Source of the DNA: Anaeramoeba ignava
Lineage: Eukaryota; Metamonada; Anaeramoebidae
Assembly (NCBI GenBank): GCA_028826165.1
Contig: JAPDFW010000138.1
Span: 21,001-85,000, forward strand
DNA length: 64,000 bases
Direction: 5' to 3'
In this document: in pieces, positions 9,903 to 20,786 of the stretch
Layout of the letters: the number at the start of each line of letters is the position of its first letter
Numbering within the stretch: the stretch's first letter is position 1
Position numbers and translations under genes: made by a program
The notes under the pieces: model-generated
The model's input: only the letters and a program-made list of their open reading frames with translations
What the model was told of the DNA's origin: nothing
Databases searched by the model: none

Positions 9903-12463
9903 ATGGATTCAAATCAAAGTGAATGGAAACTTATTAGATCTAAAAAATACAAAACAAAACCAAAACAAAAACAAGAAATTCAACAAAGAAAAAAAGAAAT
10001 TAAACAAATTAAACAAAAGCAACAAATAATTAATAACAACAATAATAACAATAACAATAACAATAATAATAATAATAATAACAATAACAATAATAACAAC
10101 AATAATAATAAAAATCAAAACAAAAATCAAAACAAAAATCAAATCAATCAAATTAAAAAAAAATCAAAAAAGAAATTAAAAAAAAATCAACAAAATAATT
10201 TACCAAAAATTGAAGAAAAAGAAACAGTTGAAATTATTCGTTTAAATTCAAAAAAATCACAAGAGCAACTTGTAATTCAAAAATAAAAAATTAAAATAAA
10301 AAATTAAAAATTAAAATAAATTAAAATTAAAATAAAAAATTAAAAAATAAAAAGAAAAATATCAAAACTACAAATAGTTTAGAATTTTTCATTTCAGGAT
10401 TAATTAATAAATTTAAAGATAATGAAGAGGCTCAACTTAAAGTCTTTTGCAATTTTTTAATTAAAAAATTTTATCGATTTTCTTTAGAAACTGATTTAGA
10501 TGAACTTTCTTTTGAAGAACAAATTCGTATTTTAAATTAAATTTTAATTAAATTTAAATTAATTTTAATTTTATTTATTAAAAATTTTAACTAGATTTTC
10601 CTATTTCTAAATTAAGTAGTTCAACTAAAACAATTATGAATTCTTATTTTAAAGAAGTTTCAATTGAAGAAATTGAAAAAATTGTTCCTGTTATTTTTAC
10701 TTTAATTGTTAATAGTGATTCTCAAGGTTGTTATTAATTTACTTCTTTTATTAAAATCAAAATCAAAATTAAAATCAAAATTAAAATTAAAATTCATTTA
10801 TAAAATTAAAATTAAAATTAAAATTAAAATTCATTTTAAAATTAAAATTAAAATTAAAATTAAAATTAAAATTAAAATTAAAATTCATTTATAAAATTAA
10901 AATTAAAATTAAAATTAAAATTAAAATTAAAATTAAAATTAAAATTAAAATTAAAATTAAAAATAAAATTAAAATTAAAATTAAAATTAAAATTAAAATT
11001 AAAATTAAAATAAAAATTAAAACTAAAACTAAAATTAAAATTAAAATTAAAATTAAAATTAAAATTAAAATTAAAATTAAAATTAAAATTAAAATTAAAA
11101 TTAAAAATTAGGAAGAATGAATTTAAGTAACCAAATTGGAGCAAGAATTTTCTTACAAGCTTTATTATTATCAAGAATTTCACTTTTTGAACCTGAAAGA
11201 TTTCATAATATTTTTTCTAAATTTTTGAAAGTTCAAACATTAAGATTAAGAACAATCCAAAATTTAAATTGGTGTTTAGGATTATTATTAGAAGAAAATC
11301 CTGAAATTTGTTTAAGAAGTAAATGAAGCAAAAAGAAGAAAAAATTTTCTAATTCAAATTAAAAAATAATCCGTTTATTCTATTTTTTTTATAGTTTGGT
11401 TTGATGAATTATTTCCTTGTGTTCAATTAATTCAAACTTCAAAGAAAGTTGTACTTGAAATTTGGGAATTTTTAGAATTAATTCTTAATTCATTTCTGTA
11501 AAAAAAATATTAAAAAAAATCAAAAAGAAAATTTTTTCTAAAAAATAATAAATAATAATAATAATAAATCTAATAGTGAAAAAAACAAGCAAAAAGAAAC
11601 TAATTATTCCATTTCCAAAAAGGATTTCTATATTTTCCTTAACATTTATTGTTCTAGTTTTGAAGAAGAAATGAAAAATTGGGAAAGAAAAAGAATTCAA
11701 GAAAAAATTCAAAATTTATTTTCTTTATTTATGAAAGCATCTTTATTTTTAAAGCATGATTCACCTCATCTTTATTTTATTGAATTACTTTCTTTTTCAT
11801 TGATTGAAAACAAATTAATTCAATTTGAGTTTTTTATGCTTCTTATTCAAAGTTTATCTCAAGATCCTGATTGTTTTGTTGAATGGAAATTATCTTATAT
11901 TTTTCTATTGAAACACACTGTTAATTTACTTTCCTTTTTATGGAGTCATAAAGAATCATTTCTTGAAAAAGTGTGTTTGCAAATAAATTAAAATTAAAAT
12001 TAAAATTAAAATTAAAATTCATTTATAAAATTAAAATTAAAATTAAAATTAAAATTAAAATTAAAATTAAAATTAAAATTAAAATTAAAAATTAAAATTA
12101 AAATTTATTTATAAAATTTAAATTAAAATTAAAATTTATTTATAAAATTAAAATTTAAATTAAAATTAGATGGATTTAGTTCCTGTTCAAATGCTTGTTG
12201 ATCATATTAATAATGTTAATTCTCAAATTATTTCTCAAAAATATAAATTTCCAACTCAAATTGAAAATGAAACACTTCAAAATCTTAAAGTTAATTATGA
12301 AACAATTGATTTAGATCAATTAGAACTTAGTTCAAAATTAATGAAAAAATATGAAAAATTATTTCCAAAAAAAAAGAGTTATACAAAAATGAAAATGATT
12401 ATGATTTTAATAGCAATTCTTTATTTATTCTTTATAATTGGAATCAAATTATCAGGAAATTGA
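9903..12463 (+). CDS. TMEM214-like ER membrane protein, 7 exons
   Basis: Proposed exons: 9903-10239, 10398-10526, 10595-10726, 11112-11318, 11395-11497, 11577-11970 and 12170-12463, giving about 531 aa. The first donor is the least certain. The N terminus SEWKLIRSKKYKTK parallels the RWEVVKKG start of TMEM214. FPISKLSSSTKTIMNSYFKE matches the family's YPYS...RGIIRGLL segment, and LRTIQNLNWCLG is similar to its internal helices. A C-terminal hydrophobic helix (MIMILIAILYLFFIIGI) would anchor it. An Asn tract encoded by AAT/AAC lies in exon 1. TMEM214 sits in the ER and is linked to stress signalling in animals. Intron 3 (10727-11111) and intron 6 (11971-12169) are AAAATT arrays. The homology is by eye. 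Confidence 0.6.
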
Positions 12464-12469
12464 AAGCGA

Positions 12470-12966
12470 ATGAAACATTTTTAAATTTTAATTCAAATTT
12501 TAATTCAAATATTAATTCAATTTTTAATTCAATTTTTAATTCAATTTTTAATTCAATTTTTAATTCAATTTTAATTCAAATTTTAATTCAATTTTTAATT
12601 CAATTTTTAATTCAATTTTTAAATCAATTTTAATCCAAATATTTAATTCAATTTTTAATTCAATTTTAATTCAATTTTTAATTCAAATTTTAATTCAAAT
12701 TTTAATTCAAATATTAATCCAATTTTAAATCCAATTTTAAATCAAATATTAATTCAATTTTAATTCAATTTTTAATTCAAATTTTAAATCAAATTTTAAT
12801 TCAAATATTAATCCAATTTTAAATCCAATTTTAAATCAAATATTAATTCAATTTTTAATTCAATTTTTAATTCAATTTTAAATTCAATTTTTAATTCAAA
12901 TTTTAATTAAATTTTTAATTCAATTTTTAATTCAATTTTTAATTCAATTTTTAATTCAATTTTTAA
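12470..12966. repeat. TTTTTAATTCAA array between convergent genes
   Basis: The whole 500-bp space between the TMEM214-like stop and the S66-peptidase stop is an imperfect array of 10-12 bp words (AATTCAATTTTT, AATTCAAATTTT, AATCCAATTTT). No gene seen. Confidence 0.9.
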
Positions 12967-14087
12967 ATCCAAATATTTAAATCATTTCCAGGAAAGATTG
13001 ATTTAATCTTGAAATTTTTAATATTTTCAATATTTTCAATATTTTCAATATTTTCAATATTTTCAATATTTTCAATATTTTCAATATTTTCTTTTTCTTT
13101 TTCTTCAGTGTTAATAAATTCACAAAAAAAAGAAGAACAAAAAAGTTTTGCATTTTCAAGAAAAATAGGATAATTTGGTTGAGAATGACCTAAAGGCAAA
13201 CCAATAAAAACTGGAAAAATTTGATTTTGAACTAAATTTTTTAATTTATTGGAAATTTTAATATAATATTCCATTTTATCCTTTTCAGATTTTTTTTTGT
13301 TTGCCAAACAATTTCCAATAATCAAGGCCTTTATTTGTGAAATGTTCTGAAATAATACATCCAATTTTTCTTCTTCATCTCCATAATCAACAAGTTCTAA
13401 AACCAAAATTTTTTTATCGAAATTGGAGAACTTTTCATCCAAATAATCGACAATAAAATGAACTAAACCAATAAAAATATCACCAGAAATTTCCTGGTAA
13501 TTTTGCATAAAAGTGTTTGCTGAATTATTTAAAGGAATTAAATTTGTAACTTCAAGTGAAAAATTTTTATGAAAAATTGAATTGATCATAGAAAAGCAAT
13601 TTTGATCAAGGAAAGAAATATCCAAGAAAACTGGTCCATGAATAACAAAAGCGAGTTTATAATGAAAGAGTAAACTAAGAACAGGATCAAAAGCGCAATA
13701 TCCCATTACAATTTTCTTTTTTTGTTGTGCTTTTTTTATGTAATTTTCATTTTCAATTTCGAGTTTTAATTTTTCTACAAATTCTTTGATGTTTCTAGAA
13801 TTTCCTCCGAAACACCAAATTATATCGATAGAAGAATCAATCAAAGCATCTGAAAATTCACTGAAGAAATCCCCAAAAGGTTCAATTTTTTGTTCTTTTA
13901 AATTTTGTATATGGTTGATTAAATCCAAATCATTTTCGAATTTTTCTTTTTTTAATTGAAGTGAAAAATTTGGGAAATTTGAATAAAATAAAGAGAAGAG
14001 ATTTTGAATTAAAGAAGGATTTCCAAATAAATTGAGGAATTTAAATCTTTGAGTTGGATCAACAATTTTAATATTTAATTTCTTCAT
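12963..14087 (-). CDS. LD-carboxypeptidase (peptidase S66)-like protein with Cys at the nucleophile site
   Basis: Intronless 374-aa frame starting MKKLNIKIVDPTQ. S66/LdcA/MccF landmarks occur in order: IIWCFGGNSRN (bacterial ICTRGGYG-type loop), KIVMGYCAFDP at the GYSDIT nucleophile site, VIHGP, LVLELVDYGDEEEKLD (catalytic Glu231), LIIGN, and FPVFIGLPLGHSQPNYP with His301. The expected Ser is Cys131. In bacteria this family cleaves L,D-peptide bonds of murein peptides or microcin C-type conjugates. A seven-fold Glu-Asn-Ile insertion encoded by a 9-bp repeat lies near the C terminus. No signal peptide is visible, so it is probably cytosolic. Likely bacterial ancestry. It sits beside two phospholipase B-like genes. 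Confidence 0.72.
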   Translation of the reverse strand: MKKLNIKIVDPTQRFKFLNLFGNPSLIQNLFSLFYSNFPNFSLQLKKEKFENDLDLINHIQNLKEQKIEPFGDFFSEFSDALIDSSIDIIWCFGGNSRNIKEFVEKLKLEIENENYIKKAQQKKKIVMGYCAFDPVLSLLFHYKLAFVIHGPVFLDISFLDQNCFSMINSIFHKNFSLEVTNLIPLNNSANTFMQNYQEISGDIFIGLVHFIVDYLDEKFSNFDKKILVLELVDYGDEEEKLDVLFQNISQIKALIIGNCLANKKKSEKDKMEYYIKISNKLKNLVQNQIFPVFIGLPLGHSQPNYPIFLENAKLFCSSFFCEFINTEEKEKENIENIENIENIENIENIENIENIKNFKIKSIFPGNDLNIWI

Positions 14088-14149
14088 TTTAGAAAAAAGA
14101 AAAAAAATGAAAATGAAAAAAAAATTATTTTTGATTTTTTGTTTTTATT

Positions 14150-14622
14150 GAAAAATCAATTTCAAAATCAATTTCAATTTCAAAATCAATTTCAAAATCA
14201 ATTTCAATTTCAAAATCAATTTCAAAATCAATTTCAATTTCAAAATCAATTTCAATTTCAATTTCAAAATCAATTTCAAAATCAAAATCAAAATCAATTT
14301 CAATTTCAAAATCAATTTCAATTTTAATTTCAATTTCAAAATCAATTTCAAAATCAATTTCAATTTCAATTTCAATTTCAATTTCAAAATCAATTTCAAT
14401 TTCAAAATCAATTTCAATTTCAATTTCAAAATCAATTTCAATTTCAAAATCAATTTCAATTTTAATTTCAATTTTAATTTCAATTTCAAAATCAATTTCA
14501 AAATCAATTTCAAAATCAATTTCAATTTCAAAATGAATTTCAAAATCAATTTCAAAATCAATTTCAAAATCAATTTCAAAATCAATTTCAATTTCAATTT
14601 CAAAATCAATTTTAAAAGTCAA
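14150..14622. repeat. AATTTC/AAAATC word array 3' of phospholipase B-like copy 1
   Basis: About 470 bp made of AATTTC and AAAATC hexamers in irregular order. It ends in the unique tail AAAAGTCAAAAGTCAAAGTC just after the stop of the phospholipase B-like gene. The same array and tail recur at 16925-17390 after the second copy, so it is part of the duplicated block. Confidence 0.9.
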
Positions 14623-14636
14623 AAGTCAAAGTCAAA

Positions 14637-16711
14637 TTATTGAGAATCATTAAATTGGAAAAGAACCCAAGGAAATTTAATTGTATCAGGAATATCCAAA
14701 TGAATCCAAGAAGAAAAAACGGGATTATCAAAAGTAAAAGGAGGTAAATCAACATAAGTAGGTGAATTAATAATCCAAGAACTCATTTGATTTTGAAAAA
14801 GTTGAAAAGAAGTAACTTTAGAATCAACAGCTCCAGTTGGAAAATTTTCTGTTATATCAGCTCTTGAAGCGATTGCAAGACTAGGATCTCCATGACTTAA
14901 TGGATCATTTAAATAATCATTATATCTCATCATTTCCTTCATATCTTCTATTGTTTTTATCATTGTTTGATTTCTTCTAAAAATATCTGCTCTTGAACAA
15001 TTTTCATATGAATATTGTTCTGGTCCATATTTTTCTTTTCTTGCTTCATATCCTGTTTCATTATAGATTTTCTTTGAAAATGGAATCTTTTCGAATTGAT
15101 TTAAATTAAAATTAAATTAAATTAAATTAAATTAAATTAAATTAAATTAAAATTAAAAATAAAATTAAAATAAAAAATTAAATTAAATTAAATTAAATTA
15201 AATTTAAATTAAATCAAAATTAAATAAAAATTAAATTAAATTAAATTAAATCAAAAATTAAATTAAATTAAATTAAATTAAAATTAAATTAAATTTTAAA
15301 ATTAAAATTAAATTAAAAATTAAATTAAATTAAATTAAAATTAAATTAAAATTAAAATAAATTTAAAATTAAATTAAAATTAAAATAAAATTAAATTTAA
15401 ATTAAAATAAAATTAAATTTAAAATTAAATCAAAATTAAATTAAATTAAAATTAAATTAAATTAAATTAAAATAAAATTAAATTAAATTAAATTACATTA
15501 TAAGAAGGCCAATAAGAATAATTTCTAAGAAATTCAGTTACATCTTGATAATAAAAATATCCTGGTTCTGTTTCAACAATATAAAGTGTTCCATCAATTA
15601 AATCATTTAATTTAGATTTTTTAAATAAATCAAATTTATTAAAATCTAAAATAACCCATTGATTATTTTGAGTTCCTGAAAAAGATTTAAGATAAAATTC
15701 TGCCCAAGAAACTCCATCATATGCCATTCTATTTGCTAAAACACCTCGCATCCAACTTAACAAAGAATATGGAGTTACTTTTTTATAAAGAGTTTGATTG
15801 AATATTGAGAAACTGGTTTCAAGAATACCAAGTCCATAACTTGTTAAATAATAATCATCTGCACTGCAAATTGTTCCAGGATAAGATGACATAACAACTG
15901 AATCGGAATAAATAGATGTATCTCCATTAAATTTAATATGATAATTTTTCATAAATCGAATTTCTGCAATGTAAATGTACCAAGTTGTATGTGCAAAATA
16001 TATTTCATTTGAATCTTTTAAAAATTTAACTAAAGCAGAACAATGTGAATTGAATAAATCTTCAAATTTAATATTATTATATTCAAATTTCGAATCTGTA
16101 AAAAAATCATTTGAAAAATCTTCATGATTATCTAATCCACAAGCTATACTAAGATCCATCATATCCGGCATATAAAGAAGAACTTGAAGCATCCAATCTT
16201 CCATTTTTTCAGATTCATTATTAACAAAATAATTATATCCATTTAATATTCCATCACTTTGATAAAGAACATAACCAACATTTCTCCAATAATCATCAGT
16301 AGCTTCAAATTCTTGTATATTTCCTCTTGTCCATGTGTCTTGAGTTGATAGAAATTTAACAACAAGTGGACTAATTGTTGAATTTGGTTGTGGAAACCAC
16401 ATTTGTTTAATATTAATCCATAATTCATAAATATATTTTTGTGTAAGTCCTGCTTCAAGAACACCTGCTGCATATGATCCTCTTTTTCCTTCTATTGGAG
16501 AGATATTTGGATTAACCCATATTTCTAATGTTTTCCATCCTGTTTCTTCATTTATTTCAATATATCCCCATGAATCTGCTGATGTGTTTTTTATGTTTTC
16601 ATACGTAAAATTGTATTCTTCATCAATAATACTAACACTTCCCCATTGTTTTATTGATTTAATAGTTTGTAAATAATAAAGAAATAAAATTAAAATTAAA
16701 ATAATTTTCAT
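14637..16711 (-). CDS. Phospholipase B-like protein, copy 1
   Basis: Two exons, 16711-15497 and 15086-14637, join in frame to about 554 aa, the normal PLBD length. A signal peptide (KIILILILFLYYLQTIKS) is followed by the Ntn-hydrolase region. DLFNSHCSALVKFLKD places the predicted autocatalytic Cys at residue 224, followed by IYFAHTTWY. The C-terminal exon has NETGYEARKEKYGPEQYSYE, CSRADIFRRNQ, MIKTIEDMKEMMRYNDY, DPLSHGDP and LPPFTF, all PLBD hallmarks. PLBD proteins are secreted or lysosomal amidases/phospholipases that mature by self-cleavage. Intron 15087-15496 is an AAATT array. The 407-aa exon 1 frame alone is not the whole gene. Confidence 0.93.
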
Positions 16712-16848
16712 TTTTTTTTTTGCTTTTTTTTAATTAAATTTTAAAAAAGAAAAGAAAGAAAAAAATGATTTTTATTTTTCATTTTTTTTTTCATTTTTCT
16801 TCTTTTTTAAAAAATTAAATAAATAAATAAAATTTTTAATTTAAAAAA

Positions 16849-16925
16849 ATGGAAAGTTTAAAATTAGTTTTAATTGGAAATTCTCAAGTTGGAAAAGTAA
16901 TTTTAAATAATAAAAATAAAATAAC
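16849..16925 (+). pseudogene. Orphan copy of Rab exon 1
   Basis: The 48-bp exon 16849-16896 encodes MESLKLVLIGNSQVGK, identical to exon 1 of the Rab gene at 19483. The first ~27 bp of the intron match as well. Sequence then switches to the AATTTC/AAAATC array instead of exon 2. The upstream T-rich leader is also duplicated. It is a truncated by-product of the tandem duplication; the long Asn-Phe frame that continues through the array has no protein meaning. Confidence 0.85.
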
Positions 16926-17375
16926 GAATAAAATAATAATCAATTTCAATTTCAAAATCAATTTCAATTTCAAAATCAATTTCAATTTCAATTTCAATTT
17001 CAATTTCAAAATCAATTTCAAAATCAATTTCAAAATCAAAATCAATTTCAAAATCAATTTCAAAATCAATTTCAATTTCAATTTCAAAATCAATTTCAAA
17101 ATCAATTTCAAAATCAATTTCAATTTCAATTTCAATTTCAATATCAATTTCAATTTCAATTTCAATTTCAATTTCAATTTCAATTTCAATTTCAAAATCA
17201 ATTTCAATTTCAAAATCAATTTCAAAATCAATTTCAAAATCAATTTCAAAATCAATTTCAATTTCAAAATCAATTTCAAAATCAATTTCAAATTTCAATT
17301 TCAATTTCAAAATCAATTTCAAAATCAATTCCAAAATCAATTTCAATTTCAATTTCAAAATCAATTTTAAAAGTC
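16925..17375. repeat. AATTTC/AAAATC word array, second copy
   Basis: Same words and same terminal tail as the array at 14150-14622. It marks the junction of the duplicated block, directly after the orphan Rab exon and before the stop of phospholipase B-like copy 2. Confidence 0.9.
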
Positions 17376-17391
17376 AAAAGTCAAAGTCAAA

Positions 17392-19355
17392 TTATTGAGA
17401 ATCATTAAATTGGAAAAGAACCCAAGGAAATTTAATTGTATCAGGAATATCCAAATGAATCCAAGAAGATAAATCAGAATCATTAAAAGTAAAAGGAGGT
17501 AAATCAACATAAGTAGGTGAATTAATAATCCAAGAACTCATTTGATTTTGAAAAAGTTGAAAAGAAGTAACTTTAGAATCAGTTGCTCCAGATGGAGAAT
17601 GAGTAGTTATATCAGCTCTTGAAGCGATTGCAAGATCAGGATCTCCATGACTTAATGGATCATTTAAATAATCATTATATCTCATCATTTCCTTCATATC
17701 TTCTATTGTTTTTATCATTGTTTGATTTCTTCTAAAAATATCTGCTCTTGAACAATTTTCATATGAATAATGTTCTGGTCCATATTTTTCTTTTCTTGCT
17801 TCATATCCTGTTTCATTATAGATTTTCTTTGAAAATGGAATCTTTTCAAATTGATTTAAATTAAATAAAATTAAAAATAAAATAAATTAAATTAAAATAA
17901 AATTAAAAATAAAATTAAATTAAATTTAATTAAAAATTAATTAAATAAAATTAAAATTAAAATTAAATTAAAATTAAATTAAAATTAAATTAAAATTAAA
18001 TTAAAATTAAATTAAAATTAAATAAAATTAAATTAAATTAAATTAAAATTAAAATCAAAATTAAATTAAATTAAATTAAAATTAAAATTAAATTAAAATA
18101 AATTTAAAATAAATTTAAATTAAAATTAAAATCAAATTACATTATAAGAAGGCCAATAAGAATAATTTCTAAGAAATTCAGTTACATCTTGATAATAAAA
18201 ATATCCTGGTTCTGTTTCAACAATATAAAGTGTTCCATCAATTAAATCATTTAATTTGGATTCTTTAAATAAATCAAATTTATTAAAATCTAAAATAACC
18301 CATTGATTATTTTGAGTTCCTGAAAAAGATTTAAGATAAAATTCTGCCCAAGAAACTCCATCATATGCCATTCTATTTGCTAAAACACCTCGCATCCAAC
18401 TTAATAAAGAATATGGAGTTATCTTTTTATAAAGAGTTCTATTGAATATTGCGAAACTTGTTTCAAAAATAGCAATTCCATAACTTGTTAAATAATAATC
18501 ATCCATACTTCCAATTGTTCCAGGATAAGATGACATAACAACTGAATCGGAATAAATAGATGTATCTCCATTAAATTTAATATGATAATTTTTCATAAAT
18601 CGAATTTCTGAAACATAAGTATACCAAGTTGTATGTGCAAAATATATTTCATTTGAATCTTTTAAAAATTTAACTAAAGCAGAACAATGTGAATTGAATA
18701 AATCTTCAAATTTAATATTATTATATTCAAATTTCGAATCTGTAAAAAAATCATTTGAAAAATCTTCATGATTATTCTCTCTGCAAGCCACAATAAGATC
18801 AGAAATATCTGAGATATAAAGAAGAACTTGAAGCATCCAATCTTCCATTTTTTCAGATTCATTATTAACAAAATAATTATATCCATTTAATATTCCATCA
18901 CTTTGATAAAGAACATAACCAACATTTCTCCAATAATCATCAGTAGATTCAAATTCTTGTATATTTCCTCTTGTCCATGTGTCTTGAGTTGATAAAAATT
19001 TAACAACAAGTGGACTAATTGTTGAATTTGGTTTTGGAAACCACATTTGTTTAATATTAATCCATAATTCATAAATATATTTTTGTGTAAGTCCTGCTTC
19101 AAGAACACCTGCTGCATATGATCCTCTTTTTCCTTCTATTGGAACGATATTTGGATTAACCCATATTTCTAATGTTTTCCATCCTGTTTCTTCATTTATT
19201 TCAATATATCCCCATGAATCTGCTGATGTGTTTTTTATACTTTCATACGTAAAATTATATTCTTCATCAATAATACTAACACTTCCCCATTGTTTTACTG
19301 ATTTAATAGTTTGTAAATAATAAAGAAATAAAATTAAAATTAAAATAATTTTCAT
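17392..19355 (-). CDS. Phospholipase B-like protein, copy 2
   Basis: Exons 19355-18141 and 17841-17392, exactly the same exon lengths (1215 and 450 bp) as copy 1, about 554 aa. The signal peptide, catalytic HCSALVKF and all C-terminal PLBD motifs are intact. It is very similar to copy 1, with substitutions clustered at residues about 181-194 (ISDISDLIVACREN against MPDMMDLSIACGLD), about 280-310 and about 505-520. Intron 17842-18140 carries a related AAATT array. It is divergent from the Rab gene, the starts being 127 bp apart. Confidence 0.93.
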
Positions 19356-19482
19356 TTTTTTTTTGCTTTTTTTTTAATTAAATTTTAAAAAAGAAAAGAA
19401 AGAAAAAAATGATTTTTATTTTTCATTTTTTTTTTCATTTTTTCTTTTTTAAAAAATTAAATAAAAATTTTTAAATTTAAAA

Positions 19483-20686
19483 ATGGAAAGTTTAAAATTA
19501 GTTTTAATTGGAAATTCTCAAGTTGGAAAAGTAATTTTAAATAATAAAAATAAAATAAAATAATCAAAAAATTCCAAAAAAAATTTCAAAATAGACTTCT
19601 TTACTTTTTCAATTTTGTGAAGGAAAATTTCAACCAACTACAATATCAACAACAGGAGTTGATTTCAGATTTGCGACTATTTATTACAAAGGAGAAGCAA
19701 TTAAACTTCAAATTGTAAAAAAAAATTAAATTAAAATTAAATTAAAAATTTAAAAAAAATTAAATTAAAATTAAATTAAAAATTTAAATTAAAAAATTTA
19801 AATTAAAAAATTATTTCCTCATTTTTATAGTGGGATACAGCAGGTAAAATAATACCTTTAAAACAATAAAACAAACTTATATATATATTTTTAAAAAAAA
19901 GGCCAAGAGCGATTTCGAACAATTACTAGTTCATATTATAGGGATTGTGATGGAGTTATTTTTATTTATGATATTTCAAATTTTTCAAGTTTTCAACAAT
20001 TAAGTTATTGGATAAAATCTGTTAATGAAAATGCACCTCCAAATGTTTCTAAAATGATATTGGGAAATAAATCAGATTTAGAAAATAGAAAAAATGTTCC
20101 AACTCGTGATGCTAAAGTTGATATTAAAATTCATTTATAAAATTAAAATTAAAATTAAAATTAAAATTAAAATTAAAATTAAAATTAAAATTCATTTATA
20201 AAATTAAAATCAAAAATTAAAATTAAAATCAAAATTAAAATTAAAATTAAAATTAAAATTAAAATTAAAATTAAATTTAAAATTAAAATTAAAATTAAAA
20301 TTAAAATTAAAATTAAAATTAAAATTAAAATTTAAATTAAAATTAAAATTAAAATTAAAATTAAAATTAAAATTAAAATTAAAATTAAAATTAAAACTTA
20401 AAAATCGGATAAAAATTTTTATTAAAAAAATAATTAGGAACTTGCAACTTCTCTTGGTGCTTTTTTCTTTGAAGTAAGTGCTAAAAGTGGAGATAATGTT
20501 GAACCAGCATTTCAAGCTTTTTCTCAATTTATTTATCAAAAGTAAATAATAATATTTTCTTTTTTTTAAATTTTTTAATTTTAATTTAAATTTTTAAATA
20601 GAAAACCAAAACCAAAAAAAAGAAAAAAAAAGAAAATTAAAATTCGTTCAAAAAAAAACAAAAAGGATAAAAAGGAATGTTGTTGA
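19483..20686 (+). CDS. Rab-family small GTPase, 6 exons
   Basis: Exons 19483-19530, 19595-19714, 19831-19843 (13-nt microexon WDTA), 19902-20116, 20438-20541 and 20602-20686 join to 194 aa ending in TGA. G1 is GNSQVGKT, the switch I region contains TTGVDFRFA, G3 is WDTAGQE, G4 is GNKSD and G5 is VSAKSG. A basic tail ends in CC for geranylgeranylation. [22 protein letters not shown] is close to the Rab1/8 group, but the effector region is divergent, so the subfamily is uncertain. Intron 4 (20117-20437) has a GTTGAT donor and an AAAATT array. Expected role: membrane traffic. Confidence 0.95.
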
Positions 20687-20786
20687 AATGAATGAATGAA
20701 TGAATTGAATGAAATTTTATTTCTTTTATTTTTTTTTAAAAAAGATTTATTTTGTAAATTCAAATAAAAATTGTTTCCTTTCTTTT

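Noticed and set aside
14125-14622. 165-aa Glu-Ile-Asp-Phe frame
   Set aside because: Pure product of the AATTTC/AAAATC array; all frames are open because the period is a multiple of three.
16849-17370. 173-aa frame starting with a Rab P-loop
   Set aside because: Only the first 16 codons are a real (orphan) Rab exon; the rest is intron and word array.
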